NCBI RefSeq assembly: GCF_003385215.1
Contig: NZ_PQHW01000028.1
Span: 1-64,000, forward strand
Source: Amycolatopsis thermalba
GTDB taxonomy: Bacteria > Actinomycetota > Actinomycetes > Mycobacteriales > Pseudonocardiaceae
Reading direction: 5' to 3'
Length of the DNA: 64,000 bases
How positions within the stretch are numbered: position 1 is the first letter of the stretch; each line of letters begins with the position of its first letter. Shown in pieces: positions 26,029 to 34,416 of the stretch. A program made the translations under genes and the position numbers. Under the pieces are notes generated by a model. The model was not told where the DNA came from, searched no databases, and was given only the letters and a program-made list of their open reading frames with translations.

Positions 26029-26627
26029 CGCCCCCCGGCTTTGATGGTGTCGATGACTTCGGCTGCCACATTCGTGGCGGCCTTGCAGTTGTCCTTCGTC
26101 TCATCGCCACGAACCGTGACGTGGAAGATCGCGCCCGAATTCATGCCGACATTGAGATCGCACGTCTCCGGGCGGAAGTCGACGAGGTTGCTGAATACCG
26201 CCGGGTAACCCGCGACCTCGGTTGGCTCGAAGTAGCCGTCCTTGTAGGCCCCGGCGTTGTTCTTGTTGTAGTCGTTCGCAAGCCCGCCAGCGACCTCGAT
26301 GTAGGTCAACTGGACGACCCATTCCGAATTCGGACCGAAGTTCCAGCTGCATCCGCCCTCGACTGCTTGCCTTCCCTGTTGCTCAATGCCCAGATCCGAC
26401 TTCTGTGCGCTGGTCAAGCTGCTACAGGGATCCCCGAGGAACTTGCTTTCGTCGAGCGGTTCGCTGACCACAGGTGCCGCGCTCGAGCCTCCGGCGGATG
26501 AAGTAGTCGGACCAGAGGCGGCCGACGGCAGGATGGAATTAGTTCCCCCATCGTCCGAGCATGCCGTCGCACATGCGATCACAACGAGGAAAGTCGACAG
26601 AGCGGCGAGGAACCGCGTCGTGCTCAT
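26025..26627 (-). CDS. DUF3558-family lipoprotein
   Basis: A 200-residue secreted lipoprotein from the ATG at 26627. The signal sequence TRFLAALSTFLVVIACATAC ends in a lipobox with the acylated cysteine, followed by a Ser/Ala-rich linker. The folded domain has two conserved cysteines (DPCSSLTSAQK, GCSWNFGPNSEW) as in DUF3558. Such proteins occur with ESX gene groups in Pseudonocardiaceae. The stop overlaps the PPE-like gene start as ATGA. Confidence 0.8.
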   Translation of the reverse strand: MSTTRFLAALSTFLVVIACATACSDDGGTNSILPSAASGPTTSSAGGSSAAPVVSEPLDESKFLGDPCSSLTSAQKSDLGIEQQGRQAVEGGCSWNFGPNSEWVVQLTYIEVAGGLANDYNKNNAGAYKDGYFEPTEVAGYPAVFSNLVDFRPETCDLNVGMNSGAIFHVTVRGDETKDNCKAATNVAAEVIDTIKAGGR

Positions 26628-26639
26628 CAAGTCACACCC

Positions 26640-27098
26640 CTAGGAATACAGTCCGTGACCGCTCGTGTCCTTCTGGTCATCAACATACAGCCCCGCGCCG
26701 GTGTGTTGTTCTTGCTCCACGTAGGAGCCGTTTGCCCTCTTCAGGGCGTTGATCCAGTCGCTTGCGTACGAAACCATCCGCCTGTTGTGGTTCATGGCGG
26801 CCTCGATCGAGCTCCGCGTCGCGAGGGCGTTTTGTGCAGCGGGTTGATCGGGCGACGGCGCGGTAGCGGATCCCCAGGCGAGTTGCAGATTTTGGAAGTC
26901 GTCGTCCAGCCCGTGGAGAAGCTCTTCCCACTTGGGGATCAGCGCCGCGATCTGGTCGGGGTCGAAGCGGTACCCGGCGCCTCCCACGAAGCTCAGCCCA
27001 GCCCCCACCATCGGCCCGATCTGGGCCGGTCCCTGTGCGGCGTTGATCGCGGACTGGATCTCGGTCTTGGCCTGCCTGCCCCGGTCGCCCTCGGTCAT
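26640..27098 (-). CDS. small helical ESX-associated hypothetical protein
   Basis: A 152-residue soluble protein, mostly helical, with Trp-Glu and YASDW motifs (WEELLHGLDDDFQNLQLAWG, MVSYASDWINALKRANG), no signal peptide and a flexible C-terminus. It is the first gene of the four-gene group 27098-23976, 12 bp upstream of the lipoprotein start, and resembles the small proteins that precede DUF3558/PPE/EspG groups. A WXG100-like or PE-like substrate role is plausible but not proven. Confidence 0.7.
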   Translation of the reverse strand: MTEGDRGRQAKTEIQSAINAAQGPAQIGPMVGAGLSFVGGAGYRFDPDQIAALIPKWEELLHGLDDDFQNLQLAWGSATAPSPDQPAAQNALATRSSIEAAMNHNRRMVSYASDWINALKRANGSYVEQEQHTGAGLYVDDQKDTSGHGLYS

Positions 27099-27192
27099 CT
27101 GTCCCCTACCCCCTGTGTGGAACGCAGTTCAAGCAGAGACTAGCGCGACCGGATCAGGCACCGCCTCCGGTTGGGCGTAATTCCCGCATAGC

Positions 27193-27645
27193 ATGGGTCA
27201 CATGGCCGTACGAGAAGCCGAGGTCGGCGACGTCGAGGAGATCTGCGCGCTCATCGAGGAGCACGCCCGCTACGAGGGCAACGACTCCCTCGCCCTGGAC
27301 CGCGCCGAGATGACCAAGCACCTGTTCGGTCCGGAGCCCAAGGCCTGGGTCCTCATCGCGGAGCCGCCGGGTGACCACGTCGTCGCGGGGATGGCCTTCT
27401 GCTCCTGGAACTTCTCCACCTGGGAGGGCCGCCCGGGCATCTGGCTGGACGACCTCTACATCCGCCCCGAACACCGGCGCCACGGGCTCGGCAACGAACT
27501 GCTCACCGCCCTGCGGGCGCGCACCGACGGGCGCGTCGAGTGGGACATGCAGGAGGGCAACGAGCGGGCAGCGGCCTTCTACGCCCAGCTCGGCGCGCAA
27601 CCGGTCCCCGGCTGGATCCGCTACCGCTGGTCACCGGGAAGTTAG
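27193..27645 (+). CDS. GNAT family N-acetyltransferase
   Basis: A 150-residue single GNAT domain. The acetyl-CoA loop is RPEHRRHGLGNEL, and WLDDLYIRPEHR precedes it; this resembles diamine/spermidine-type acetyltransferases. It transfers acetyl from acetyl-CoA to an amine, substrate unknown. The start is ATG 27193, with a second ATG at 27202 that would drop only MGH. It ends 42 bp before the DtxR-family regulator gene. Confidence 0.86.
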   Translation: MGHMAVREAEVGDVEEICALIEEHARYEGNDSLALDRAEMTKHLFGPEPKAWVLIAEPPGDHVVAGMAFCSWNFSTWEGRPGIWLDDLYIRPEHRRHGLGNELLTALRARTDGRVEWDMQEGNERAAAFYAQLGAQPVPGWIRYRWSPGS

Positions 27646-27660
27646 GCAAGGCTGACTCCC
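27642..27660. promoter_or_regulatory. possible DtxR/IdeR-type box upstream of the regulator
   Basis: TTAGGCAAGGCTGACTC starts a region matching the family consensus TTAGGTTAGGCTAACCTAA at about 12 of 19 positions, in the first half best. It lies about 28 bp upstream of the DtxR-family gene at 27688 and overlaps the last codons of the GNAT gene. Autoregulation is the likely role; the match is partial. Confidence 0.4.
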
Positions 27661-27687
27661 GCCGGGACCGCACGTAGAGTTATTAGC

Positions 27688-28374
27688 ATGCCTGACAGTC
27701 CGCACCGCTCGCCCTCCTCGTCGATCGAGGACTACATCCGGGTCATCTACGGCCTGGTCGAGCGCGGTGAGGCCGTCACCAACACGACCCTGGCCGGCCG
27801 CCTCGAGGTGAGCCCCTCGTCGGCGTCCGGCATGGTCACCAAACTCGCCCAGCAGGGCCTCGTCGAGCACGTCCCCTACCGCGGCATCGAGCTGACCCCC
27901 GAAGGCCGCCGGCTCGCGCGGGGCGTGCTGCGGCGGCACCGGCTCATCGAGACCTACCTGGTCCAGGAACTGGGCTACACCTGGGACGAGGTCCACGGCG
28001 AGGCCGACGCGCTCGAGCACGCGGTCTCCGACCGGCTCATCGAGCGCATCGCGGCCAAGCTCGGCAACCCGGTCCGCGACCCGCACGGCGACCCCATCCC
28101 CGCGGCCGACGGCAGCGTCGAGGAGGTGCCGACCCGCCTGCTCGACGAGCTGGAACCGGGCGCGGTCGGGCAGATCGTGCGGGTGTGGGACACCGATCCC
28201 GACATGCTGCGCTACCTCGCCGACCACGCGATCGCGCTGGGGGAGCGGATCGAGGTCGTCGAGCGGCAGCCGTTCGGCGGTTCACTGGTGGTGAAGGTGG
28301 GGTCGGGTGCCGGGGCGGCGACGCACGCTCTGGGCAAGGAGATCGCGCAGGCCTTGAGCGTGGCCGTCTTCTGA
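27688..28374 (+). CDS. DtxR/IdeR-family metal-dependent regulator
   Basis: A 228-residue protein with an N-terminal winged helix (SIEDYIRVIYGLVERGEAVTNTTLAGRL, SSASGMVTKLAQQGLVEH), a metal-binding/dimerisation domain (HRLIETYLVQELGYTWDEVHGEADALEHAVSD) and a C-terminal SH3-like domain, the full IdeR/MntR layout. In the family it binds Fe or Mn and represses metal-uptake or storage genes. Whether it is the iron or the manganese member is not decided. A weak box lies upstream. Confidence 0.88.
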   Translation: MPDSPHRSPSSSIEDYIRVIYGLVERGEAVTNTTLAGRLEVSPSSASGMVTKLAQQGLVEHVPYRGIELTPEGRRLARGVLRRHRLIETYLVQELGYTWDEVHGEADALEHAVSDRLIERIAAKLGNPVRDPHGDPIPAADGSVEEVPTRLLDELEPGAVGQIVRVWDTDPDMLRYLADHAIALGERIEVVERQPFGGSLVVKVGSGAGAATHALGKEIAQALSVAVF

Positions 28375-28413
28375 CGCTGCGCTTCGGCCGCTGAAGCCAC
28401 GTAGGGTGTCGGG

Positions 28414-29454
28414 GTGCGCGCAGTCGTCTTCACCGAGTTCGGGGCAACACCGCAGGTCCGCGACCTGCCCGACCCGTCACCCGCCCCACACGGCGTGGTC
28501 GTCGCGGTCGAGGCGACCGGCGTGTGCCGCAGCGACTGGCACGGCTGGCGCGGCCACGACAGCGACATCACCCTCCCGCACGTGCCCGGTCACGAACTCG
28601 CCGGCCGGATCGTCGCGACCGGCGACCGGGTGCGCCGCTGGTCACCTGGTGACCGTGTCACCGTCCCGTTCGTGTGCGCCTGCGGCGCGTGCGAGCAGTG
28701 CGCCACCGGCAACCAGCAGATCTGCGCGAACCAGACCCAGCCCGGGTTCACGCACTGGGGATCCTTCGCCGAGCTGGTCGCCCTCGACCACGCCGACGTC
28801 AACCTCGTCCGCCTCCCCGACAGCCTCGAATCCACCACGGCCGCCGCCCTCGGCTGCCGCTTCGGCACCGCCTTCCGCGCCGTCCTGCGGCAGGGGCGGG
28901 CCACCGCCGGGCAGTGGGTCGCCGTGCACGGCTGCGGCGGCGCGGGCATCTCCGCGGTCATGCTCGCCGTCGCCGCGGGCGCGCGGGTCGTGGCCGTCGA
29001 CCTCTCGCCGGAAGCCCTCGCGCTGGCCACGAAACTCGGCGCGGAAGCCACGGTCGACGCTGCGCAGGACACCGCCGCCGCCATCCGCGACATCACCGGC
29101 GGCGGCGCGCACGTGTCGCTGGACTGCGTCGGCCTGCCGCAGACCTGCGCGGCCTCCGTGGCGAGCCTGCGCCCGCGTGGCCGGCACGTCCAGGTCGGGC
29201 TGATGCCGCCGGGGCGGGGCGTGCCGCCGATCCCGATGCACCGGGTGATCGCCGACGAACTGGAAATCCTCGGCAGCCACGGCATCCAGGCCCACGAGTA
29301 CCCGGAGATGCTGGCCATGATCGAACGGTCCACAATGGACCTCGATGCGCTGATCGGCCGGCGGATCACGCTGGACGAAGCACCGGCCGCGCTGATGGCG
29401 ATGGACGATCCGGTCGGCGGCGCCGGCGTCACCGTCGTGGAGTTGCGCGTGTGA
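28414..29454 (+). CDS. zinc-dependent alcohol dehydrogenase family protein
   Basis: A 346-residue MDR alcohol dehydrogenase. It has the catalytic zinc residues GVCRSDWHG and GHELAG, four structural-zinc cysteines in CACGACEQCATGNQQIC, and the Rossmann motif HGCGGAGISA. It oxidises an alcohol or polyol with NAD(P). The RpiR-type regulator overlaps its stop by GTGA, suggesting joint expression, perhaps with a sugar-linked substrate. GTG start at 28414. Confidence 0.9.
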   Translation: MRAVVFTEFGATPQVRDLPDPSPAPHGVVVAVEATGVCRSDWHGWRGHDSDITLPHVPGHELAGRIVATGDRVRRWSPGDRVTVPFVCACGACEQCATGNQQICANQTQPGFTHWGSFAELVALDHADVNLVRLPDSLESTTAAALGCRFGTAFRAVLRQGRATAGQWVAVHGCGGAGISAVMLAVAAGARVVAVDLSPEALALATKLGAEATVDAAQDTAAAIRDITGGGAHVSLDCVGLPQTCAASVASLRPRGRHVQVGLMPPGRGVPPIPMHRVIADELEILGSHGIQAHEYPEMLAMIERSTMDLDALIGRRITLDEAPAALMAMDDPVGGAGVTVVELRV

Positions 29455-30290
29455 AGGCCCCGGGGAGCTACCAGGAGCTGGCGGAGCTGCTCCGGAGCCG
29501 GTTGCCGAAACTGGTCTCCGGGCAGCTGCGCATCGCGCACCTGCTGCTCGCCGACCCGGAGGGCACGGCCTACCGCGGCATCACCGAGGCCGCGCGGCTG
29601 CTGGAGGTGCGCGAGTCGTCGGTGACGCGGTTCGCGAACTCGCTGGGGCTGCCCGGATATCCCGACATCATGGAGCTGTGCCGCGCGTGGGTGGCCGAAC
29701 AGGCGCAGGTGGCGCGGCGCGCCGAGCACGCCGGTGAGGCGGAACCGGGCGGCCTGCTCTCCGCGACGCTGGAACAGGAACAGACCAACCTGGCGCGCAC
29801 GTTCGGTCACCTGGAGCGGGCGTCGTGGTTGCGGGCGGTGGAGCTGGTCGCGCGGGCGCCGCGCGTGCACGTGATGGGCCTGCGGGAGTGCCGGCCGGTG
29901 GCGGATCTGGCGGCGCAGCGGCTGGGTGAGATCCTGCCCGCGGTGCACCGGCTCGGCGACGGTTCGCTGCCCGACGAGCTGAAGGAACTGCGCGAGGACG
30001 AGCTGCTGGTGGTGTTTTCGGTGCGCCGTTATGCCGCGGACACCGTGCGGGTGGCGGGGTATGCCAAGGAAACCGGGTTGCCGGTGGTGGCGCTGACCGA
30101 CAACGCCGCGTCGCCGTTGGTGGAGTTCGCGGAGGTGGGGCTGTTCGCGGAGACCACAGGCGTTTCGCACCGGCGGTCGCTGACCGCGCTGACCGCGCTG
30201 ACGCAGGCCCTGATCACGGAGGTCGCGATCGAGCTCGGCGACCCGAAGCCGGACCACCGGCTGCTGGACACGCTGCACTTCTACTACTGA
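29451..30290 (+). CDS. MurR/RpiR family transcriptional regulator
   Basis: A 279-residue regulator. An N-terminal helix-turn-helix of the RpiR type (TEAARLLEVRESSVTRFANSLG) is followed by a SIS sugar-isomerase domain (PRVHVMGLRECRPVADLAAQRL, ELLVVFSVRRYAADTVRVAGYAKETGLPVVALTD). In the family it senses sugar phosphates or sugar acids. The GTG at 29451 overlaps the alcohol dehydrogenase stop as GTGA, so it is probably cotranscribed and controls that gene. It ends 5 bp before a bidirectional terminator. Confidence 0.89.
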   Translation: MKAPGSYQELAELLRSRLPKLVSGQLRIAHLLLADPEGTAYRGITEAARLLEVRESSVTRFANSLGLPGYPDIMELCRAWVAEQAQVARRAEHAGEAEPGGLLSATLEQEQTNLARTFGHLERASWLRAVELVARAPRVHVMGLRECRPVADLAAQRLGEILPAVHRLGDGSLPDELKELREDELLVVFSVRRYAADTVRVAGYAKETGLPVVALTDNAASPLVEFAEVGLFAETTGVSHRRSLTALTALTQALITEVAIELGDPKPDHRLLDTLHFYY

Positions 30291-30295
30291 CAACG

Positions 30296-30337
30296 AAAAA
30301 CCGCCCTCCCCGCGCGTGGCGAGGAGGGCGGCTTTCT
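30296..30337. terminator. bidirectional rho-independent terminator
   Basis: The stem CCGCCCTCC (30301-30309) pairs with GGAGGGCGG (30323-30331), extended inward by CGC/GCG after one mismatch, flanked by AAAAA on the left and CTTTCTC on the right. It lies between the convergent RpiR gene and the sugar dehydrogenase-like gene. Confidence 0.85.
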
Positions 30338-30346
30338 CAGCGGAAC

Positions 30347-33160
30347 TCAGTACCGCCGGTCGACGACCGTTCCGTTCGGGTACCACTGGATGTAGCCCCA
30401 CTGGAAGTTGTTCCGCCGTCCACCCGCCGAGGCGAACTCACCCGTCGTCGGGTAGCCGAGGTACGACTTCTCCCAGCCCAGGGCCGCCCACCGCGCCCGG
30501 ATCGCGCCGTAGATCTCGTGCGCGCCCGTCGACGGCGAGAAGTAGATCGACCCGTCCTTGCTGAAGTGGTTGTACCGGCCGATCCCGTCCGGCGTGATCA
30601 GCTCGTCGGTCACCGGGTAGCCCATCGGCCCGGCCTCCCAGCCGGTCTGCTGCCACACCTGCCGGATCAGGCCCCAGATCGAGTGGGCCCCGTTCGCCGG
30701 CGTCCAGTAGATCGACCCGTCCTTGCTGAAGTGGTTGTACCGGCCGATCCCGTCCGGCGTCACCAGCTCATCGGTCGTCGGGTAGCCGAGCGGGCCGGCC
30801 TCCCAGCCCTTCTCCGCCCACTTCTCCCGGATCGCACCCCAGATCGCGTGCGTTCCGGTGTTCGGCGAGAAGTAGATCGACGCCGTCAGCGTGCCGGGCG
30901 TGCCGATGTAGTGGTTGTACTTGCCCACCCCGTCCGGCGTGGTCAGCTCATCGGTCGTCGGCGCGCCGAAGCGGGTGTGACCGCCCAGCTCCAGGAACTT
31001 GCCCAGGATCGCGCCGTGGATCTCGTGCACGCCGGTCTGCGCCGACCAGTACATCCGGCCGTTGGCGTAGACCCGGTAGTTGACGTTGCCGTCCTGCACC
31101 TCGGGCGCGGTCGGGGCGCCCAGCAGCGCCCGCACCGCGGGGTCGCTGTTGTAGCGCTGGTCGATGGCCGTCGCGTAGGTCGCGGTCAGCGTCAGATCCG
31201 AGGTGACCGTCAACGTGCGCGTCCGGCTGGTCGCCCCGTTCTCCCAGGCGGAGAACTTGGACGCGCCGTCGGACGCGGTCTCCGCGGCCACCACGTCGAG
31301 CGTGACGCCCTCGGTCACCAGCGCGCTGTTCACGCCGCCCTCGGACGGGATCTGCAGCGACGCGGGCACGTTCGAGGTCAGCGTGAGCCGGTGCTGACGC
31401 GGCCAGGCCGTGTAGCTGGTGCTCGTGGACACGCCCGCGCTGTCGGTGGTCGTCGCCGTCAGGATCATCCGGGAGTCCGGGTGGTCGGTGAACGGGACGC
31501 TGAAGGTCGAGCCGCTGGCCCCCACGCCGGGGTGCGAGTGGCAGGTCTCCTCCTCCGGGCAGTGCAGCACGATGCTGGTCCAGTTGACCTGCAGCGCGCC
31601 GTCCTCGGCGTCGGTCGCGGTCGCCGACAGCGACACGGACTCACCGATCGCGAAGTTCTTCGCGGCCGGCTCGGTCAGCGTGATCACCGGCGTGTGGTTG
31701 GCCGGTGCGACGGTGAACGAGGTGGTCCCGGTCTTGTTGAGCGGGTCGCGCACGGTCAGCGTCGCGGTGAACGGGCCGTCGGCGGTGTAGGTGTGCGTGG
31801 TGGTCACGCCGGTGCCGGTCGTGCCGTCGCCGAAGTTCCACGTGTAGGTCAGCGCGTCACCGTCGTAGTCGGTCGACTCGGACGCGTCGAACGTGACGGT
31901 GCGGGTCGCCGGGTCGGAGGTGGTGGTCGCCTTCGCCACCGGGGCCGAGTTGCCCGTGACGTAGCTCAGGCGGCGCAGGTTGCCGGTGTAGATGTCGGCG
32001 TAGACGATGTCGCCGTTGGGGGCCGCGGCGAACTTGACCGGGCCGCCGATGTCGGTCGCCAGCGGAGGATCCTGCGGCGCCTGGGTCAGCGTGCCCGCGG
32101 TGTTCCAGCGCGCGGTCCACAGCTTCTTGCCGACGTAGTCGCCGAAGAAGAACGCACCCTGGTACTCGGCGGGGTAGCTGGATCCGGTGTAGACGATGCC
32201 GGCGGTGATGCTGTTGCCCTGGTTGGAGGCGTCACCGTGGTGGTACTCCCACAGCGGCGCGCTGTTCGTCACCGACGCGCACCCGGGCAGGTCCGCGTAG
32301 CCGGGGGTGCGGTGGTTGCCTTCCCAGCACGGCCAGGCGTAGTTGCGGCCCGGCTGCACCAGGTCGAGCTCCTCCCACTCGTTCCAGCCGACGTCACCGA
32401 CGACGGGCAGGCCGCTGCTGGGGTCGAGCGTGAACCGGAAGGGGCTGCGGAAGCCGCTCGCGAACACCTTGCTGCGGGTGGCGGTGGGGTTGGCCGCGTC
32501 GTAGTACGGGTTGGTCGACACGCCGCTGCCGTTGGCGTTGATGTGCAGGACCTTGCCCTGGGGGCTGTTGACGTCCAGCGTCTTCAGCGCGTTCTCGTCG
32601 ACGCGGGTGTAGTCGGCGTTGTCACCGGTGGACACCCACAGCGTGCCGTCGTCGGCCGCGATCAGACCGGTCATCCCGTGCACATCGGACCCGCCGGGCA
32701 TCTCGAGCAGCGTCTGCTCACCGGTGATGCCGGTCGGCTCGGGGGAACCGGTGACCGTCCACTTCGCCAGGCGCAGCGTGAACGACGTCGCGCCGGGCAC
32801 CGAGCGGATCAGGTAGATGGCCTTCGACGTGGCGTAGTCGGGCGCCACGGCCACGCTGACGAGGCCCAGGTCACCCTGGTTGCGTACGCTCAGGGTGCGC
32901 AGGGTCCGCGTGGTCTTGCCGTCGGTGGAGGTCCAGTTGAGCTTGCCGCCCTTGCCGGTGGTCAGGTAGCTGCCGTCCGGCAGGTAGGCGAAGTCGGTGA
33001 GGTCGAACGCGTTCTGACCGGTCGGCTGGTCGAGCAGCACGAAGCCGGGCGGTGGCGCGGCGGCGGCCTGCGGGGCCGAGATCGCCGTGACCAGGCCCAA
33101 CGTGATCAGTCCCGTCCCGATGAACGCGAGTAAGCGTCTGGCTAACCACCGAGAGTGCAT
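30347..33160 (-). CDS. secreted glucose/sorbosone dehydrogenase-like protein with PKD and LGFP repeats
   Basis: A 937-residue exported protein. Residues 1-35 form a signal peptide (LLAFIGTGLITLGLVTAIS, cleavage after AAA). Residues of about 45-400 form a beta-propeller of the glucose/sorbosone dehydrogenase type (FRSPFRFTLDP, GDVGWNEWEELDLV, QPGRNYAWPCWEG, CEG-like motif, GAFFFGDY). A PKD domain (FDASESTDYDGDALTYTW) and further beta domains follow, then five LGFP-type repeats at about 690-937 (LGAPTAPEV, RFGAPTTDEL, LGYPTTDELV, MGYPVTDELI, LGYPTTGEF). LGFP repeats are thought to attach proteins to the mycomembrane-type cell envelope. It may oxidise aldoses at the surface. Confidence 0.85.
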   Translation of the reverse strand: MHSRWLARRLLAFIGTGLITLGLVTAISAPQAAAAPPPGFVLLDQPTGQNAFDLTDFAYLPDGSYLTTGKGGKLNWTSTDGKTTRTLRTLSVRNQGDLGLVSVAVAPDYATSKAIYLIRSVPGATSFTLRLAKWTVTGSPEPTGITGEQTLLEMPGGSDVHGMTGLIAADDGTLWVSTGDNADYTRVDENALKTLDVNSPQGKVLHINANGSGVSTNPYYDAANPTATRSKVFASGFRSPFRFTLDPSSGLPVVGDVGWNEWEELDLVQPGRNYAWPCWEGNHRTPGYADLPGCASVTNSAPLWEYHHGDASNQGNSITAGIVYTGSSYPAEYQGAFFFGDYVGKKLWTARWNTAGTLTQAPQDPPLATDIGGPVKFAAAPNGDIVYADIYTGNLRRLSYVTGNSAPVAKATTTSDPATRTVTFDASESTDYDGDALTYTWNFGDGTTGTGVTTTHTYTADGPFTATLTVRDPLNKTGTTSFTVAPANHTPVITLTEPAAKNFAIGESVSLSATATDAEDGALQVNWTSIVLHCPEEETCHSHPGVGASGSTFSVPFTDHPDSRMILTATTTDSAGVSTSTSYTAWPRQHRLTLTSNVPASLQIPSEGGVNSALVTEGVTLDVVAAETASDGASKFSAWENGATSRTRTLTVTSDLTLTATYATAIDQRYNSDPAVRALLGAPTAPEVQDGNVNYRVYANGRMYWSAQTGVHEIHGAILGKFLELGGHTRFGAPTTDELTTPDGVGKYNHYIGTPGTLTASIYFSPNTGTHAIWGAIREKWAEKGWEAGPLGYPTTDELVTPDGIGRYNHFSKDGSIYWTPANGAHSIWGLIRQVWQQTGWEAGPMGYPVTDELITPDGIGRYNHFSKDGSIYFSPSTGAHEIYGAIRARWAALGWEKSYLGYPTTGEFASAGGRRNNFQWGYIQWYPNGTVVDRRY

Positions 33161-33164
33161 GTAT

Positions 33165-33205
33165 CCCCCTTCCAGGCGTACGACTTCTCTTCGCCTGAAA
33201 GGGGG
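33165..33205. promoter_or_regulatory. hairpin covering the ribosome binding site of the sugar dehydrogenase-like gene
   Basis: An inverted repeat pairs 33165-33178 with 33192-33205 (13 of 14, CCCCCTTCCAGGCG against its complement, 13-nt loop). On the minus strand the right-hand strand of the hairpin holds the Shine-Dalgarno GGAAGGGGG, ending 4 nt before the ATG at 33160. It also follows the acyl-CoA dehydrogenase stop (33247) by about 42 bp, so it may act as terminator of the upstream operon, a translational switch, or both. Confidence 0.55.
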
Positions 33206-33246
33206 AATTCGTTGCTGACAGTTACCGATCTGTAATGCGAGATCGG

Positions 33247-34416
33247 CTACACGAACGCGCTCTGGCCGGTGATCGCCTTGCCGACGATCAGGGTGTTCAT
33301 CTCGCGGGTGCCCTCGAAGGAGTAGATGGCCTCCGCGTCGGCGAAGAACCGCGCCACGTCGTAGTCCAGCACGATCCCGTTGCCGCCGAGCAGCTCACGG
33401 CACCAGGCCACCACCTCGCGCATGCGCGCGGTGACGAACGCCTTGGCCAGCGAGGACTGCTCGTCGCGGAAGATCCCGGCGTCCTGCAGCCGGGCGAGCT
33501 GGACCAGCATGCCCCACGAGGCGGTGATGTTGCCCAGGCTCTTGACCAGCAGGTCCTGCACGAGCTGGAAGCCGGCGATCGGCTTGCCGAACTGCTCGCG
33601 CTCCTTCGCGTACGCGAGTGCGGCCTCGTACGCGCCGATCATCACGCCCAGCGCCTGCCAGGCAACGCCGCCGCGGGTGGCGCGCAGGATCTCGGCGACG
33701 TCCCGGAACGAGCGGATGTTCTGCAGCCGGTTCGCCTCCGGCACGCGCACGCCGGTGAGGGTGATCTCGGCGTTCTCCACGATCCGGAACGCGACCTTGT
33801 TCTCGATCTTGACCGGTGCGAACCCCTCGGCCGGGGTCTCCACGACGAACCCCTTGACGCGGTTGTCGTCGACGTCGCGGGCCCACACGGCGACCAGGTC
33901 GGCGAAGGTGGCGTTGCCGATCCAGCGCTTGGCCCCATTGAGCACCCAGGTGTCACCCTCGCGCTTGGCGGTGGTGCGCATGCCGCCGGCCACGTCCGAC
34001 CCGCCGAGCGGTTCGGTCATCGCGAACGCGCCGATCTTGTCCATCGCGGCCATGGCAGGCAGCCAGCGGTCGCGCTGCTCCTGGTTGCCGCCGGCGTACA
34101 CGCTGTACATCGCGAGTCCGTTGTGGACACCGAAGAAGGTCGCCACGGACGCGTCGACGCGCGAGTACTCCGCGGCGAGCATCCCGGTCAGCAGGTGGCT
34201 GCCGCGTGGCAGCGGATCGCCGTAGCCCTCGTACGCCACGCCGGCCAGGCCCAGCTCCCGGAACTTGCCGATCAGCTCGCGGGGGAACTCGCCGCGCGCC
34301 CAGTACTCGTTGACCAGAGGCTTGACCTCGGTGCGCAGGAAGTCGCGGGCCTTGAGCAGCGTCTTGCGCTCCTCTTCGGACAGCAGGTCCTCGTAGCCGT
34401 AGAAATCGGCGCTCAT
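33247..34416 (-). CDS. acyl-CoA dehydrogenase (glutaryl-CoA dehydrogenase-like)
   Basis: A 389-residue acyl-CoA dehydrogenase with FAMTEPLGGSD, the FAD region GAKRWIGNATFAD and the C-terminal YSFEGTREMNTLIVGKAITGQSAF that is typical of the glutaryl-CoA dehydrogenase branch (catalytic Glu in EGTREMN). It is the last of four genes overlapping as ATGA (37143 to 33247), and probably dehydrogenates the CoA thioester formed upstream in the pathway. Whether it decarboxylates cannot be told. Confidence 0.9.
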   Translation of the reverse strand: MSADFYGYEDLLSEEERKTLLKARDFLRTEVKPLVNEYWARGEFPRELIGKFRELGLAGVAYEGYGDPLPRGSHLLTGMLAAEYSRVDASVATFFGVHNGLAMYSVYAGGNQEQRDRWLPAMAAMDKIGAFAMTEPLGGSDVAGGMRTTAKREGDTWVLNGAKRWIGNATFADLVAVWARDVDDNRVKGFVVETPAEGFAPVKIENKVAFRIVENAEITLTGVRVPEANRLQNIRSFRDVAEILRATRGGVAWQALGVMIGAYEAALAYAKEREQFGKPIAGFQLVQDLLVKSLGNITASWGMLVQLARLQDAGIFRDEQSSLAKAFVTARMREVVAWCRELLGGNGIVLDYDVARFFADAEAIYSFEGTREMNTLIVGKAITGQSAFV

